NCBI GenBank assembly: GCA_008711295.1
Contig: VUYV01000080.1
Location: 1,773,165 to 1,837,164 of the forward strand
DNA length: 64,000 bases
Direction of reading: 5' to 3'
Origin: Anarhynchus alexandrinus
Lineage: Eukaryota; Chordata; Aves; Charadriiformes; Charadriidae
In this document: positions 13,501 through 30,541 of the stretch, piece by piece
Layout: each line of letters begins with the position of its first letter
Numbering within the stretch: the first letter of the stretch is position 1
Notes under the pieces: model-generated
What the model was told of the DNA's origin: nothing
Seen by the model: the letters and a program-made list of their open reading frames with translations, nothing else
Databases searched by the model: none
Program-made: the position numbers and the translations under genes

Positions 13501-16025
13501 TCCCTCCTGTGTGGTCTGTAGCAGCTTGAGAGCCAAGGGGTGGTCTGAGTACAGCTGCATTGATGATGAACAGTAGAGCAAGTCACTTCTTTGCAGAATC
13601 CCAAGGGCAGGAGGGTATTAGTTTGATGAAGGATGTTGTCTCCAATCCTGGGTATTGAGAATTCAGCACCACAGGGCTGGGGATGCAGGAGCAGGACAGG
13701 GTGAGCCATGCTCCAGCCTCCTGCTGACCTGTGGAATTGCTTTGATGCTTATGCTTCATGCTCAGAGAATGTGAGTGTCTGCTAAAGAAAACAACTCTCC
13801 TGATGTAATGTGCAGAGGCTCCTCACCACTGGAAAGGGGAGATGAGGAACTCTTACACAGTTCCCTGCCTCAGTCAGACCAGGTGTGACCTTTCCAGATG
13901 TGCGCCACAGAAACGGACCAAGTGTCGTCCTTTACAGGAGCTCTGGGCATGTAGCTGGGCTCTGAGATGCGAAGCTTCAGCTTTTAAAGGAATACAGATA
14001 CTTGAGCCACTGCTGCTTGTAGAAGGCTTCATTGGGCCCAGTGTGAATACAAAAGGGAAGGGGTGTTTTGCCCCTTGGTGATCCCAAGAGAGGAAGAAGG
14101 ATCAGAGCCTTCTGAGACTCCTACAGGCTGATCCCATCTTACGCTGGCTCTTTCGGGTTCTTCACTGAGGGCAAGCAAAGCTGCAGGCAGTGAATTATTG
14201 CAGGGAGGCCAGTGTGAGCTGAGACTGTCCTTCCCTGGCAGTGCAATAAGCACTTTGCCCAGCCCCCTCCTGCTTTCATACTGTCCCTGTGCAGAGTCTC
14301 TCCAGCAAAGGACTTCTGCCTGGAAACTGTGGTTTGTGTAGAGGTGCCCATAGGCAGCACTGGTAGTCAGACACCCAGGAATTTGTCCCTCTGCCTTTAT
14401 CCCATGCAGGTGGATGTGAAGAAGACTGCCCTGGCACTGTCAATCACAGATTCTGAGCTTTCTGATGAGGAGGCTTCCATCCTGGAGAGTGGGGGCTTTT
14501 CTGTCTCAAGGGCTACCACCCCACAGCTGACAGACGTTTCTGAAGGTATGTGTTGGGACGCTTTGCTGCCTTCCTGACCCTGAGTGTTTTGTCCCAGAAA
14601 AACTGTCCCTCCAAACACAGGGAGAGGAGCTAGCTATGTGCAGGGGGAAGAGCATTACAAGGAGGAAGCAGTAATAGCAGGGCAGCATGCCTTGGCTTCG
14701 CGGCTGATCATGAGCTGGTCCTGAGTGGACATCTGCCTGTAATTACTGCCCCACAAGACAATGTTCTTTTGTCAGTCCAGCAAGGGAGCAAGGCCATCCA
14801 CAAAGTCCTGCAGAAATAATTGCATGGTATAGTCACACACCCATATATGATGCTGGGTGAAACAGGTCAGACACCTCGCTCTGTCAGACTTACGAGCTCA
14901 GAGAAAGACTTGTTAGTGGTGAGGAACGTGAAGGTAATCACTCAGATGGGGTCACCTGAGTGTTCGGGGAGGAACAGGCAGGTGACGTGCTGTAAGGACA
15001 ATTTCCCTGACCCTGTGGGTTTTAGTGGAGGGCTCTAAATGCAAAGAGCATGAGCTGGAGAAAGAACTCCTCTCTGAGCGTGTAGAACAGGATGTAGAAA
15101 GGGACACTCGACATGAGTCATGCCACTGGGGAGAAGGGAATAACTGCAGACCCTTTCCTGCTGTGCTCCCGGAGCTGGGAGGATGCCCAAAAGTGAGCCC
15201 TGGTGTGTCAGCTGGTGGGAGAGCAGGGGGTGGGAAGTGTCAGTGCTCTGGGTCGAGGTGAGGGGACCTGTGCCTTAATGCTGATGCCTTTCAGACCTGG
15301 ATCAGCAGAGCCTGCACAGTGAGCCAGAGGAGTCGTTTTCCAAGGACCTGGCAGAGTTTCCCTCCGTGGAAGAATATCATTCCAGAGACCTGGGACCACA
15401 GAGCGATGAAGACGCGTTTGGTGTTCCTCTGGGTCCTGAGCTTGCCCACGCTGCCCGTGAGCTGGACTCAGCAGAGAAGGAGGCTGCGGACTCTGACCTC
15501 TCCATCCTTCGCCTAGCATCTCCTCTCCATTTTGTAAATACGCATTTCAATGGGAGCGGGCAAGCGGCAGGAGGCAACGCAGAGCCAAAGACTGTCCCTG
15601 CCCCGGGCCTGGGCATCTGCATCGACACGCTGAGCGAGGAGATCGTCACCACTGCCATTACCACGGCGGTGCAGAACACCCTCTCTGCCCTGCTGCGGTC
15701 CTCGGAGGCCAGCGAGGGGCCCTCCCTCTCCGAGTTCCTCCCCACCGAGCCCAAAGAGAAACTGAGCTTCCAAGCACAGTTGTCAGAGACCGAAGTGGTG
15801 GAGACGGAGAGAGCAGCTTCACCGGAGGATGAGGAGGAAGCAGATGACTTTGAGCTACTGGATCAGGGGGAGCTGGAGCAAATGGATGTAGAGCTGGGGC
15901 TTGGAGAGGAGCAGGAGGCACAAGAGTCTCCTGCTGCTCTGGCACCCCCCTCTCCCACACTTGCTGAGCTGCCAAAGCAGGGAGATGAGGAAGAGGCAGT
16001 GATGACAGCAGCATCTATGTCTTAG
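1550..16025 (+). CDS. RETREG2: RETREG2 (FAM134A), reticulophagy regulator family; exon 1 incomplete
   Basis: ER-membrane protein with a reticulon-homology domain that bends ER tubules, and a C-terminal LC3-interacting motif (ER-phagy receptor family). Exons: about 1550-1692 (tentative), 4000-4106, 9834-9864, 10612-10747, 12049-12133, 12917-13054, 13375-13469, 14410-14545, 15295-16025 (stop TAG). All phases from exon 2 onward agree. Exon 2 encodes the first hydrophobic hairpin ([18 protein letters not shown]). Exons 5-6 encode the second ([20 protein letters not shown], then [13 protein letters not shown]). The conserved tail includes [20 protein letters not shown] and the LIR core [13 protein letters not shown] near 15846-15885. 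Exon 1 is damaged by the gap. The segment ending [10 protein letters not shown] just before a gtgaac donor resembles the family sequence preceding exon 2, but is one residue short, so the start is unresolved. Intron 2 carries the LTR and CR1. Confidence 0.9.
2695..2817 (+). repeat. Imperfect direct duplication around a single N
   Basis: In RETREG2 intron 1, a segment at about 2695-2747 is repeated at about 2751-2817, with one N at 2748 between them. The two copies share their left part (ggaattatttacggtcccat) and right part (ccttcaaatgcaatccataa). They differ because the first lacks an 18-base internal piece present in the second. A single N between near-identical copies that differ by a clean indel looks like two alleles joined end to end during assembly, although a genuine tandem duplication is possible. 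Confidence 0.8.
7871..8786 (-). mobile_element. Solo LTR of an endogenous retrovirus (bird ERVL-type), interrupted by CR1
   Basis: The element starts TGTCATGG and ends TAACACA on the plus strand, so it has TG...CA ends. It is flanked by near-matching 5-base sequences (GGAAG at 7866-7870, GGAGG at 8787-8791), consistent with an aged 5-bp target-site duplication as made by ERVL elements. Reading on the minus strand there is a TATA-like CATATAAAGC (plus strand near 8180-8192) followed downstream by a TTATTAAACTG polyadenylation-type motif (near 7994-8004), which sets the orientation. There is no internal retroviral coding region, so it is a solo LTR. Excluding the nested CR1, it is about 590 bases. 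I recognise the sequence from memory as a widespread avian LTR but cannot name the exact Repbase entry. It lies in RETREG2 intron 2, antisense to the gene. Confidence 0.85.
8210..8533 (+). mobile_element. 5'-truncated CR1 LINE nested in the LTR
   Basis: This is the characteristic CR1 3' region: gacaaggggaatggcttca-like text, ggttgcccagagaggttg, then a stem-rich tail ending in repeated ATTCTATG octamers at about 8509-8533, the hallmark 3' end of chicken repeat 1. The LTR text stops at about 8207 and resumes after 8533, so this copy jumped into the existing LTR. The exact 5' junction is uncertain by about 10 bases. There is no open reading frame of note. It is a dead fragment, younger than its host LTR. 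Confidence 0.9.
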
Positions 16026-16480
16026 GTCTTCTTCGTGCACCCCCTTTTCCTCCATCGTCACTGGAAAGAAGGAAGAACTCACACAGTGAACGTGCAGTGG
16101 GTTTTTAGATGTTTGTGTTGACTGGGATGGAAACGCGTCAGTGTTAATGTGCTGTGTCTGGAATAACGAATCCTTTCCATCCTTCTAGAGCCCGGCCTTC
16201 GCTGGCTGAGCGGGAGACGCCCCTGCCCTGCGGCTGGGGAGGAGCCGGCTCCTAGAAGCCTTACGCCACAATCGAAACACCAACCCCAGCAAACGCTTCC
16301 TAGTAATGGTGCAGTATTTTGGTCTGTCTTCTGTTTGTCTTTCGTTTTGCACGCAGAGTACCGAGCTAGCTGTAGCTGCTGCTAATACCCACATCCCCAG
16401 TAGGACATATGCAATCTTATTTTATTGGGTTTTTAAATGGCTAAAAGTGTAAATAATTTTAACTTTCATTGGTTTCGTTT
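16026..16480 (+). other. RETREG2 3' UTR
   Basis: This is the sequence after the RETREG2 stop, AT-richer toward about 16420-16470. I do not see a clean AATAAA; the end is inferred from where composition changes to the next CpG island. No other feature is seen. Confidence 0.5.
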
Positions 16481-17127
16481 GCCGGGGGGGGAAAGGATGG
16501 GGTGCACAGTTAAACGCGGCTCTCGGGGGATAGGGGAGGGGAAGGGAAGGGGGGTCTTTGGAGGGGAGGGTGGCAGTACAGGGACAAAAGCAGAAGGGTG
16601 CCATGCAGCGAAGAGACTCCTGCGAACCCTCACTGCTGGAACAGGGTGTCGGGCAACACCTGGATTTTTCCCCTGTCTGATTTGAGTTCTGCTACTGGGT
16701 GGCTGTGGAGGGGTTTTTTTTGGCAATCAACAACATCGGCTCCTGGCCCTGTTCAGTACTCCAGTTTCTTCCTGCCGTGGCCTCTCCCGGGTGCCTCTGG
16801 CCGCCCCGCACCGCCACCCCTGCTCGCACCCCTTCCCCCTGCCCCCGTTGCTCGGCCGAGCATCGTAGCGTGGCACCTGAAGACTTTGAAGCGGCTTGAA
16901 GAGAGCCAGGAGCTCTGGTACACAGCAGCGGAGCCGTGTTGTGTGTCTTTTGGGGGACGGGGAGGAGGAGGGAGGATGGCGGGAAACACCCCCACCCGCA
17001 GGGGGTGGAAGCTCCGCCCAGGGGGCGGGGCGAGGGGCGGGGCTGAGGTTGGCCCCGCCCCGCTTGACGCCGTGCCGGAAGCGGGCGCGGCGCGAGTCAC
17101 CGCCGCCGGTGCCGGTGAGGGGCCGCC
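16481..17127 (+). promoter_or_regulatory. ZFAND2B CpG-island promoter
   Basis: This is a GC-rich block just upstream of the ZFAND2B ATG. It holds several GC boxes (ggggcgggg and ccccgcccc around 17000-17065) and an ETS-like CCGGAAGC at about 17074, close to the expected start site. There is no obvious TATA box. The arrangement is typical of a housekeeping promoter. A long open frame through this block (16598-17371) is a composition artefact. Confidence 0.6.
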
Positions 17128-20100
17128 ATGGAGTTCCCGGACTTGGGCGCCCACTGCTCCTGGCCCGCCTGCCAGCGCCTGGGTGAGGGTCACCGGAGGG
17201 GCTGGGGGGGGTGTGGGAGGTGGACCGGGCAGCCGGGCCCTGATTCCGTCCCCGGGGGCGGCAACCGCAGGCCCGGGCCTAGGCGGCACGGACCGGCCAG
17301 CGCGGCCTCGGCGGAGGGGGGAGGCGGCGGGGCGGGGGCCGGACGCCCGCTCGGTGTGGCGGGGGGGTTGAAGGGCGGGTGGTGCCGCCCGGCTTGCCCT
17401 TGGCGGAGGGGCGCGGGGCGGCCGCGGGCTCCGGTGTTTCCCTCCGCCCGGGCCGAGCTGGTGTCGGTGGGCCGGGACCGCCGCCGGCTGGCTCTGACCG
17501 GGTACGCGGCTCCGACCGGCGGGGCAGGGACCAAGCAGGCAGCCCGTCTAGCGGCCCTCGGCGCCGCGGGCTGGGGAGGCCGGGCACGGCTGTGTGCCCT
17601 CTCCGGGGTCCCGTCCTTCCCCCGGGGCACACGGCAGCCGTTATCCCGGGTGGGTGAACCCCGCGACAGCATCGCTCGCCTCTGGCTTGCGGCCGGTAGC
17701 CCCCGGGGAGCTCGGTATGATGTCGGGATGCTGCTCCTATACCCGGGGAGGAGCCCTGGGCATCTCTGAAGACGTAGCTACGGACCTGCCGCCCTTTTTT
17801 GTTTCCGTGGGGGGAAGCTGGGGGAAGAGAGGAGCGGCTGTGACTGCACGGAGGGGTCGGGGCTGTGGCCTTCGGGGTGTCAGGGAGGCCTCCACCGGGC
17901 CGCAGGCGGGCAGCCCCGACCTCTCAACGCTCTCTGCCCACCACATCTCCCCGCTCCCAGACTTCCTCCCCCTGAAGTGTGATGCCTGCGAGCAGATCTT
18001 CTGCACCGACCACATCGCTTACGCCCAGCACGACTGCACCTCTGCCTACAAGAAGGTAAGTGTGGAGAGGAGGTCTAATCCAACCTCGCGTGCTGCGCTG
18101 CTGAACGTTCTGAATAGTTTGTGACTTCTTTGGTCGCTTGGGCGGTCCCCCTTGGGATGTGCGCTGAGTGTGGGAGTATCCCTGAAAGCCAGGATCTGTA
18201 TCTCTGTGCTGCAAACTTCCAGCCCACCCTCTGCCACTGGGTGAAATGTTTTGGGCGTCTCCCAGCCCTGCTGTCTCCCCTTCCCAGAGCATGTGTCCAT
18301 GGCTGTCACAGCTGATGGGTCACAAACAGCCTCTTTGGAGGGTGCTGAGCAGGATCTCAAACCGCAGGTGATGCTGTGGAAGCCACAGCATGCAGATCCT
18401 GAAAGGGAGAGAGGTGGCCACGCAACACTCGAGGCGACCCAGCTACATGCTCCCAACCCCCTTTTCTTGTCCCTACAGGATGTGCAGGTCCCTGTGTGTC
18501 CCCTCTGCAACACCCCGGTCCCCGTGAGGCGGGGGGAGATGCCTGATGTCGTGGTGGGTGAGCACATTGACCGTGACTGCAAGTCCGACCCCGCACAGCG
18601 CAAGCGCAAGGTAGGAACCCAGCACCCTCCACCTTGCTGCTGAGCTCCACTGGGTCCCTGCTAAAGCTTCAGGGTGAGGTGAAAACAACACAGGATTTGT
18701 CCCTGCCCAGTGCTGTCTCTTTTCTCAGAGCAGGGAGGGTTGGGTGAGCAGGAGGTGTGTGCATCTGCAGGGCTTGTTGGTGTGAGTCCTGGGCTGAGGT
18801 AGAAATGGAGTGGAGCTGGGCAGTCACCTGGGACGCGAGGATGGGAAATTGCATGCTGCCATTAGGAAAATGCAATCAGCATCAATCAGCTGCCCCTTCT
18901 TGCCAGGAAAGGAGATTGCTGCAGGGAGCTGGCCCTGCAGGAATCCAGCCCAGCAGCAGCTGGAGGGCTCTGGGCTGTCTCCGCTGCCCCAGCAAGGCAG
19001 GCAGGAGTCCCTGGGCATTGCAGTCTCTCTCCTGCTGTGCATCCTGGCACCGTGGAGACCCTTGTCTATGGAGACTGAAGCACTAGTGAATTACTAATAA
19101 ACTATCTACAGAAAACTAGTATTTGGAGACAAACTCTAGAGCCCCACAGAAGTGCCACTGGGAGAGAAAGCTGGTCAGTGCCTAGAGCCTGGCATAGAGG
19201 GAAGGGACAGCCCCCACCCTGCAGGGCATGTTCCTTTTCACCACTTCCACGTCGTCCTTCAGATCTTCACCAACAAGTGTTTGAAGCCTGGCTGCAAGCA
19301 GAAGGAGATGATGAAGGTGATCTGCGACCAGTGCCACAAGAACTACTGCCTCAAGCACCGGCACCCCCTGGACCATGACTGCAGCGGGGCAGGACGTCCC
19401 CTCTCCAAAGCAGGGTGAGGGCCTGGGGACAGACGGGCTGGCAGGGACGGCACTGTGCTTACCAGATGGGTGACAGGGAAGAAGCCCAGCTCCTCCTGGC
19501 CCCTCGTCTGGGACTGCTGCATTCTTGTACTCCCTGCCCTGTGTGCCGGGGTGTCCTCCAGCAGCGTTAAGGTTTGTAGAATCAGCACAGCTGCATACAC
19601 AGTCTCTCCCTCCTGCAGCAAAAGCCACCGGTGGCTGTTTTGCTATTGCTTCTCTGCCCAGCCCCTTACTCTGTAGCTGATATTTTCTGCCTGTCCTGGC
19701 AGTGTTTCAAGGAGAGCAACGGCACTTGAAACCCTTGGGCATAGCTGAGCTGCAGTATGGGTACTCTTGGGAGGAAGAGGAGCGGGGAGCCAGGGAGGCA
19801 TCTTGCTTATCCAGCTTCATGTCCCTGGGTATTCAGTGCCCAGGGATGGCTTGTGATGGTAAAACAGTTGCTCACAGGCGTCCTGTCTGTCCTAGGCATG
19901 CTGCAGTTGTGAGAGCCCAGGCATCCTCCTCCAAAACAGTCACCGCATCGAGCAGTGGAGCTGCCTGGCCAGCAGACAGCCCCTCTTCTCCAGCCTCTGC
20001 CAGGTATGGTCACGACCCAACTCGTAATTCTGAGGTGGGCATGACCAGGCTCAGCTTGGCTCCCTGTGGGATGCAGGAGCGACAGCTCCACCGCTACCTG

Positions 20101-21880
20101 TGCATGGGCAGGGCTGCATACCAGCCAGGGCTCCCTGCCTTGACAATAACACTGCTGCTCTCCTGTTCACAGAGGAGGCAGAGCGGCTGCATCGCAGACT
20201 CGCAGCACCTCCCCTCCGGCTGTCATGCTGCAGAACGGGCTGGTGAGTGGCCTGGCCTGGACATTTTGGGTGGGTCTGGGTGGTTCCCGTGCCCTGGGGA
20301 GCTATTGCAGCACCTGCTTTGTAACCCCCGCTCTGCAGGTGACCACGGTGCTCCCCAGCTGGGCCTTCCCTAGCAAATAGGGATCCCGGACACTCAGTGG
20401 GGTATCAGAGTTTGCTCTGGTGCCTGTGAATGGCAGCTCTTGGCTGTGCTTGGTGCTCAGCTTTCCCCAAAGGGACAAAGTTCGCTGGCTGTTTTCCCAG
20501 GGTGTTGTCTTTCTGTTCTGCAAGCCAAGGGCAGAGGAGGAGGCTGGAAGCTGCTTCCCACTGGTATTCTTAGCATGCTCCTTGCACTGGCAGGCAGGGC
20601 TGCGTTCCCTTGGGTGGGGAAGGAGAGCTGCAAGCCTGTCCTGAGCCCAAGGCCTTCATCTTGGCTGTGTCTGGCCTCAGAGTGGGGAGATGCACCCACC
20701 CCTTGGCCAGGCAAGGTTGTGCCTGCCGTGTGGCCCTCAGGGCTGCCTCCTGCCACCCCTGACCAAGCTGGTGATGAGACGTTTTGTTTCAGAGCGAGGA
20801 AGAGGCACTGCAGCGAGCTCTGGAGATGTCCCTGGCAGAGTCAGCACGCAGCTCGGCGCAGCCACCCAGGTACAACCCGGGGACACGTGGTGTCATGCCC
20901 CGAGCCTGCGTGTGAGAGATGCCTGGGGCAGCATCATGTGGCTCTGGGATGACGTTCCTCTCAGCACGTGGCTCCAGATGATGCCTCCATGTGGCTGACG
21001 GGGGGGGTGGGGTGGGGTGGGCAGGGGGAAAGGAAGAGTCCAGAGCCATCCCAGAGCTCTGTTCAGTGAGCAAGGCCTCCGGGGTGCTGGGAGGGGACAG
21101 TGACTGACAGCAAAGAGTAGGGCAAACCGTTATCTGACTGCTTGTCAGCTAATGAGTGTGGCTAGAGCGTGACAGAGGTCAAGTAGGGGTGTTCCCAGAG
21201 GACACCCGGGAGCCCACATCCTCAGGCACGTTACCTGGTGCAGCTGAAAGCACCGTCTTACTGACTGGAGTTAACATGGTTCTCCTTGGCCCAGGGTGCT
21301 GGCTGCCAGCCCCAGCTGGATGCTCTGGTCCCTCCCCAGCCCCTGGCTTGTTCAGGGTGATCCTCAGTTGCTCCCTGCCCTTAGCTGTCCTGAAGGGTCG
21401 CAGTGATCCTGCCACCCTGAAGGGCTCCGAGCGCTGATGGGCCGGTGAGCCTGGGGGGAGGCTGAGGCACACAATGCACCGCTGTCCCCAGCAGCACGCA
21501 GGAGGAGGAGGATCTGGCGCTGGCCCAGGCACTGTCAGCGAGCGAAGCCGAGTACCAACAGTCGCAGCGGCAGGTGAGTGAGGCTGGCTGTAGGCTCCGC
21601 TCGGTGGTGGGGTTGGTCCCAGCCTGGCTGTGTCATGGTGAAGTCTTCCCTGGGTTCTGCTTCCTCTGGGCTCTGCCTAGGGTCACTTTTCTCACCAGGA
21701 GAGGGCAGCCCAGCCTGGGGCAGTGGTAGTGTCACTGCTGAGCACACAGCCCCGGGGATTCGAGCACTGGATGTGCCCCCTTGTAGGACAGAGGGAGAAG
21801 CCCGTTTTCCCTTGATCACTGTGTGCTTCTTCCCATTTCAGGCGCATGGTTCAAAGCCATCAAACTGCAGCATGTCGTAG
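17128..21880 (+). CDS. ZFAND2B: ZFAND2B (AIRAPL), AN1-type zinc finger, ubiquitin- and p97-linked proteostasis factor
   Basis: Ubiquitin-binding partner of p97/VCP and the proteasome that acts on ER-targeted proteins (family knowledge). Exons: 17128-17182, 17961-18055, 18479-18610, 19263-19414, 19896-20003, 20173-20242, 20793-20869, 21492 (or 21495)-21573, 21842-21880; about 268 residues against 257 in human. The N-terminus MEFPDLGAHCSWPACQRL begins the first AN1 finger (Cys/His set through DACEQIFCTDH...HDC). The second finger is in exon 4 (CLKPGC...CDQCHKNYCLKHRHPLDHDC). Two ubiquitin-interacting motifs follow: SEEEALQRALEMSLAES and EEEDLALAQALSASEAE. The C-terminus is KPSNCSMS, a CaaX-type box ending in Ser. 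Exon 8 has a tandem cagcag acceptor giving one extra residue. All phases agree. The gene converges on ABCB6. Confidence 0.95.
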
Positions 21881-23690
21881 GCAGGCGAGGCAGGGTGTGC
21901 CAGTGGACGTGGGATCCCACTTGTGACCTGAGGAGCAGCTCTGGCTTCCCACATGGATGCCCGTGGGGTTCTGGCCCGGACACTGACAATGAGAGCCTCT
22001 CGCCAGAGACAACTCATCTCCCTGGGGGCTGTAAGCGAGCCACCAAACACACACTGACACCTCAGCCCTAGTACCTGTATAAAATCGCTGCAGCATATTG
22101 CTGATGCTCCTGGAGAGGTGAAGACGGTGTGGGACGAGGCTGAGCACACACTGACCAAAGCAAACAGCAGCCGCAGGGCGTGCACTTAGCCACAGCTGCC
22201 GCCACCGTGTCCCAGTGTTGCTGGGGCTGTGGGGTGAGGGCAGAGCTGCCCTGGAGGGGAAGTGCCATGTGGGGACATCTCTGCATGCTCAGACATACAG
22301 CTGGGACGCGGCTGCCTGCCACAGTAGCTGGCGGGGGGACTGGATTTCACGCTGCAGGGAGGGATATGCCAGCCGCTCGGCAAAGAGCAACTGTGGCTGG
22401 GATGGTCTCTCGCTTGGGCATGGCACAGCTGAATGTTTGTGGCCTCCCAGCAGCGTGAAGGCAGCTCCTTCCCTGCTCCCTGTGCCCTCGGTGCCTCCCC
22501 TGCTGTTTGCATGCACAAGAGCACGTTGGGCTTTACCCAACTCGGCTGGGGCCCAGGACCTCTCTGAGACTGAATGGAGCTGTGTTTCCTTTCTGGTTTA
22601 ATTTAAGAAGGGCCATTAACTGAAAAGTAACTTCAGCAGTGACTTGAATGGGCCAGCGTCGCTCGCGCGGGAGGACTGCAATTGCCTTTCTGCTGCCGTA
22701 AACTACCCCAGGGCCCTGTTTTAATACTGCTGGGGCAGGAACGCGCCTCTCCCAGCCATGCTGCAGGACATTCCCTCCTGAGTCATAGCAGCACAGAACC
22801 CCTTCTTACAAACACAGCCCTGAGCTTGGAGCCAGCCCTTCCTTGCTGGTGTGTGGAGGCAGGAGCTGACCCCTGGGGGGGACCAGGGGGACACTTATCC
22901 TGCTGGTCCCTTGCGAGGGGGGGTTTGCAGCCGTGCAGAGCGGTGCTGCTTTCCCACCCTCTCTGACCTTCCCTGCCTGTGGGGCTGTGGCTGGTTCTGC
23001 ACAGGGCTGAGCTGTCCCGCTCGGAGCAGCGTACACCTTGTGGGGGAGCGGTTATCTGCTGGCAGTGCCTCCCTGGGGTGGGAGGTGGGTTCTGGGTGGG
23101 CTGAGGGAACGCTGAGACTTGTCAAAGTGCTGCTTGGGAGAAAATAAAAGCATAGCGCAAGGTGCAGAGGTGTTTTGGGGGAGTTTGGTGTCCAGCCCAG
23201 AGCGGGTCACCTCTGCGGATGGCAGCACAAGGAGATGGAAGGAGGAGGGGGACACATGGGGGTGAAGTGGGCACCAGCTGTACCGCTTCTTCCTGCCCCC
23301 TACCATGCTCAGCCCTTTCTCCAGGAATGGGGCAACCTGCTCGGCCCTTTGCCCCTCCCCAAGCCCAAGGAGCTCAACCCCATGGCAGAGCCGCTGGTTG
23401 AACCACGGGCACAGGCAGCAACCCCGTCTGCCCCTGCCTGCAGCACAGCCACCCCAGACGGGGGGCTCCTGTAGGCACATACCCTGCCCAGAGCACGCAG
23501 GCGCAGAGCTGGGAAGGACCTGGTTTAAGAAACTACACAACAGCAAAACAAACGGGTACAAACATAGTGGAGTGTCCAACCCCGCCCCTGTAGCTCCTGG
23601 GGCACGCGTGGCCCCGGCTGGCAAAGGGGTCCCTGGCAGCGTGGGGGCCTGAGCCCCGGATCAGCATCATAGCAGAGCTCCCGGCCATGC
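21881..23690. other. ZFAND2B 3' UTR and ABCB6 3' UTR (convergent 3' ends)
   Basis: After the ZFAND2B TAG, the sequence shows no other gene up to the ABCB6 stop on the opposite strand. The first canonical AATAAA on the plus strand is at 23143-23148 and probably ends ZFAND2B, giving a UTR of about 1.3 kb. I see no clear AATAAA for ABCB6 on the minus strand in 23150-23690, so its 3' end is uncertain. It may use a variant signal or overlap the neighbour. Confidence 0.55.
23143..23148 (+). terminator. Polyadenylation signal AATAAA (ZFAND2B)
   Basis: This is a canonical hexamer on the coding strand, about 1.26 kb past the ZFAND2B stop codon and the first good one on this strand. GT-rich text follows within about 30 bases (ggtgttttgggggagtttgg), as expected downstream of a cleavage site. 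Confidence 0.65.
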
Positions 23691-29516
<5,826 letters not shown>

Positions 29517-30535
29517 CCTGGCAGGTCACCGGCTGCGGAGAGAAGAGGGGTTGGAGCAAGGTCTCAGGATGGGCTGTCGGGTACGGCTGCAAGGAGGGAC
29601 CCGCGGCGGGATGGCACGGCCAGAGAGGGGCACTCCTGGGGACAGGGGCAAGCACCACCGGACATGGACACACAGGACGTGCTGCATGCAGCACACACGC
29701 AGCTGCGCATGCAGGCAGGGACAGCTTTGCATGGGGACGGACATGAGTACCACGGCAGGATCCGCTTGCAGGGCCTGGCAATGCCCAATGCCCTGGGCTG
29801 GGGGGGATGTGGGGGGTAACACTGCAGTGGGTCCCCCAGAGCCACCCAGGCCCCTGGGGGTGCACTCGGACATGGGGGGCAGTGACGCCGCAGGGACAGG
29901 AAGACAGTGGGGTGCTGGGACCGGCAGCGGGNNNNNNNNNNNNNNNNNNNNNNNNNNNNNNNNNNNNNNNNNNNNNNNNTTGGGGGCAATGCAGCGGCAG
30001 TGGGGCGGAGGGGGGGCGTATTGCAAGGGGATGCAAGGAGACACGCGTGGGGGCACGCACGGGAAATCACACCCGCGGGGCGAAGGACAGGCACGGGCCG
30101 TGCCGGGGCAATGCCCGGGCGTTGCCGGCGACTCTCGGCCCTGGGACAAGGCGGCCCCGGACCGTCCGCGACCCCGCCACCCCCGCAGCCGCTNCTGCCG
30201 CTTATCGCCGCCGCCAGCCCAGCCCTGCCGTGCCGAGATAGCCCCCGCCGCCCCGGCGAGGGCCCTGCCCGCCGCAGAGGTCAGGCAGGACGGTCCCTGC
30301 CCTCCCAGGGATAAATATAGCCCTTGCCTTCCCCCCAGCCCCTCCCGCGGCCCCCGGGACCGAGCTCCGGGGAGCTCCCAGCCCAGCAGGCACCTCGCAG
30401 CTTTCCTGCCGCCATCCCAGGCACCGGCTTGTCCGGCTTCTTCAGGTCCCCGTGCCATGGCCGGGTCCGGGGGGGCTGCACAGTGCGGCGGAGTGAAGGG
30501 AGACTCAGACACGGGCGGGGATGATACAGCCCATC
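29517..30535 (-). promoter_or_regulatory. ABCB6 upstream region with assembly gap
   Basis: This is about 1 kb between the ABCB6 ATG and the ATG9A polyadenylation signal, strongly GC-rich toward 30080-30480. It contains the N gap at 29932-29979. It presumably holds the ABCB6 5' UTR and promoter; no coding exon is seen. A 12-base TAAATATAGCCC at 30312-30323 recurs exactly in TUBA4A intron 1 (61351-61362), where it is part of a MEF2-type site. Confidence 0.5.
29932..29979. other. Assembly gap (48 Ns)
   Basis: N run in the GC-rich region upstream of ABCB6, flanked by G-rich low-complexity sequence. It lies outside any coding exon I can identify. Confidence 0.97.
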
Positions 30536-30541
30536 TTTATT
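30536..30541 (-). terminator. Polyadenylation signal AATAAA (ATG9A)
   Basis: On the minus strand the sequence reads GTCTAATAAAGATGGG here, about 2.3 kb past the ATG9A stop codon. This sets the likely 3' end of ATG9A at about 30.51-30.52 kb, roughly 1 kb upstream of the ABCB6 start codon. Confidence 0.7.

Noticed and set aside
16598..17371. 257-codon open frame spanning the ZFAND2B promoter and exon 1
   Set aside because: It is in a different frame from the ZFAND2B Met exon. The composition is that of a CpG island, with no homology.
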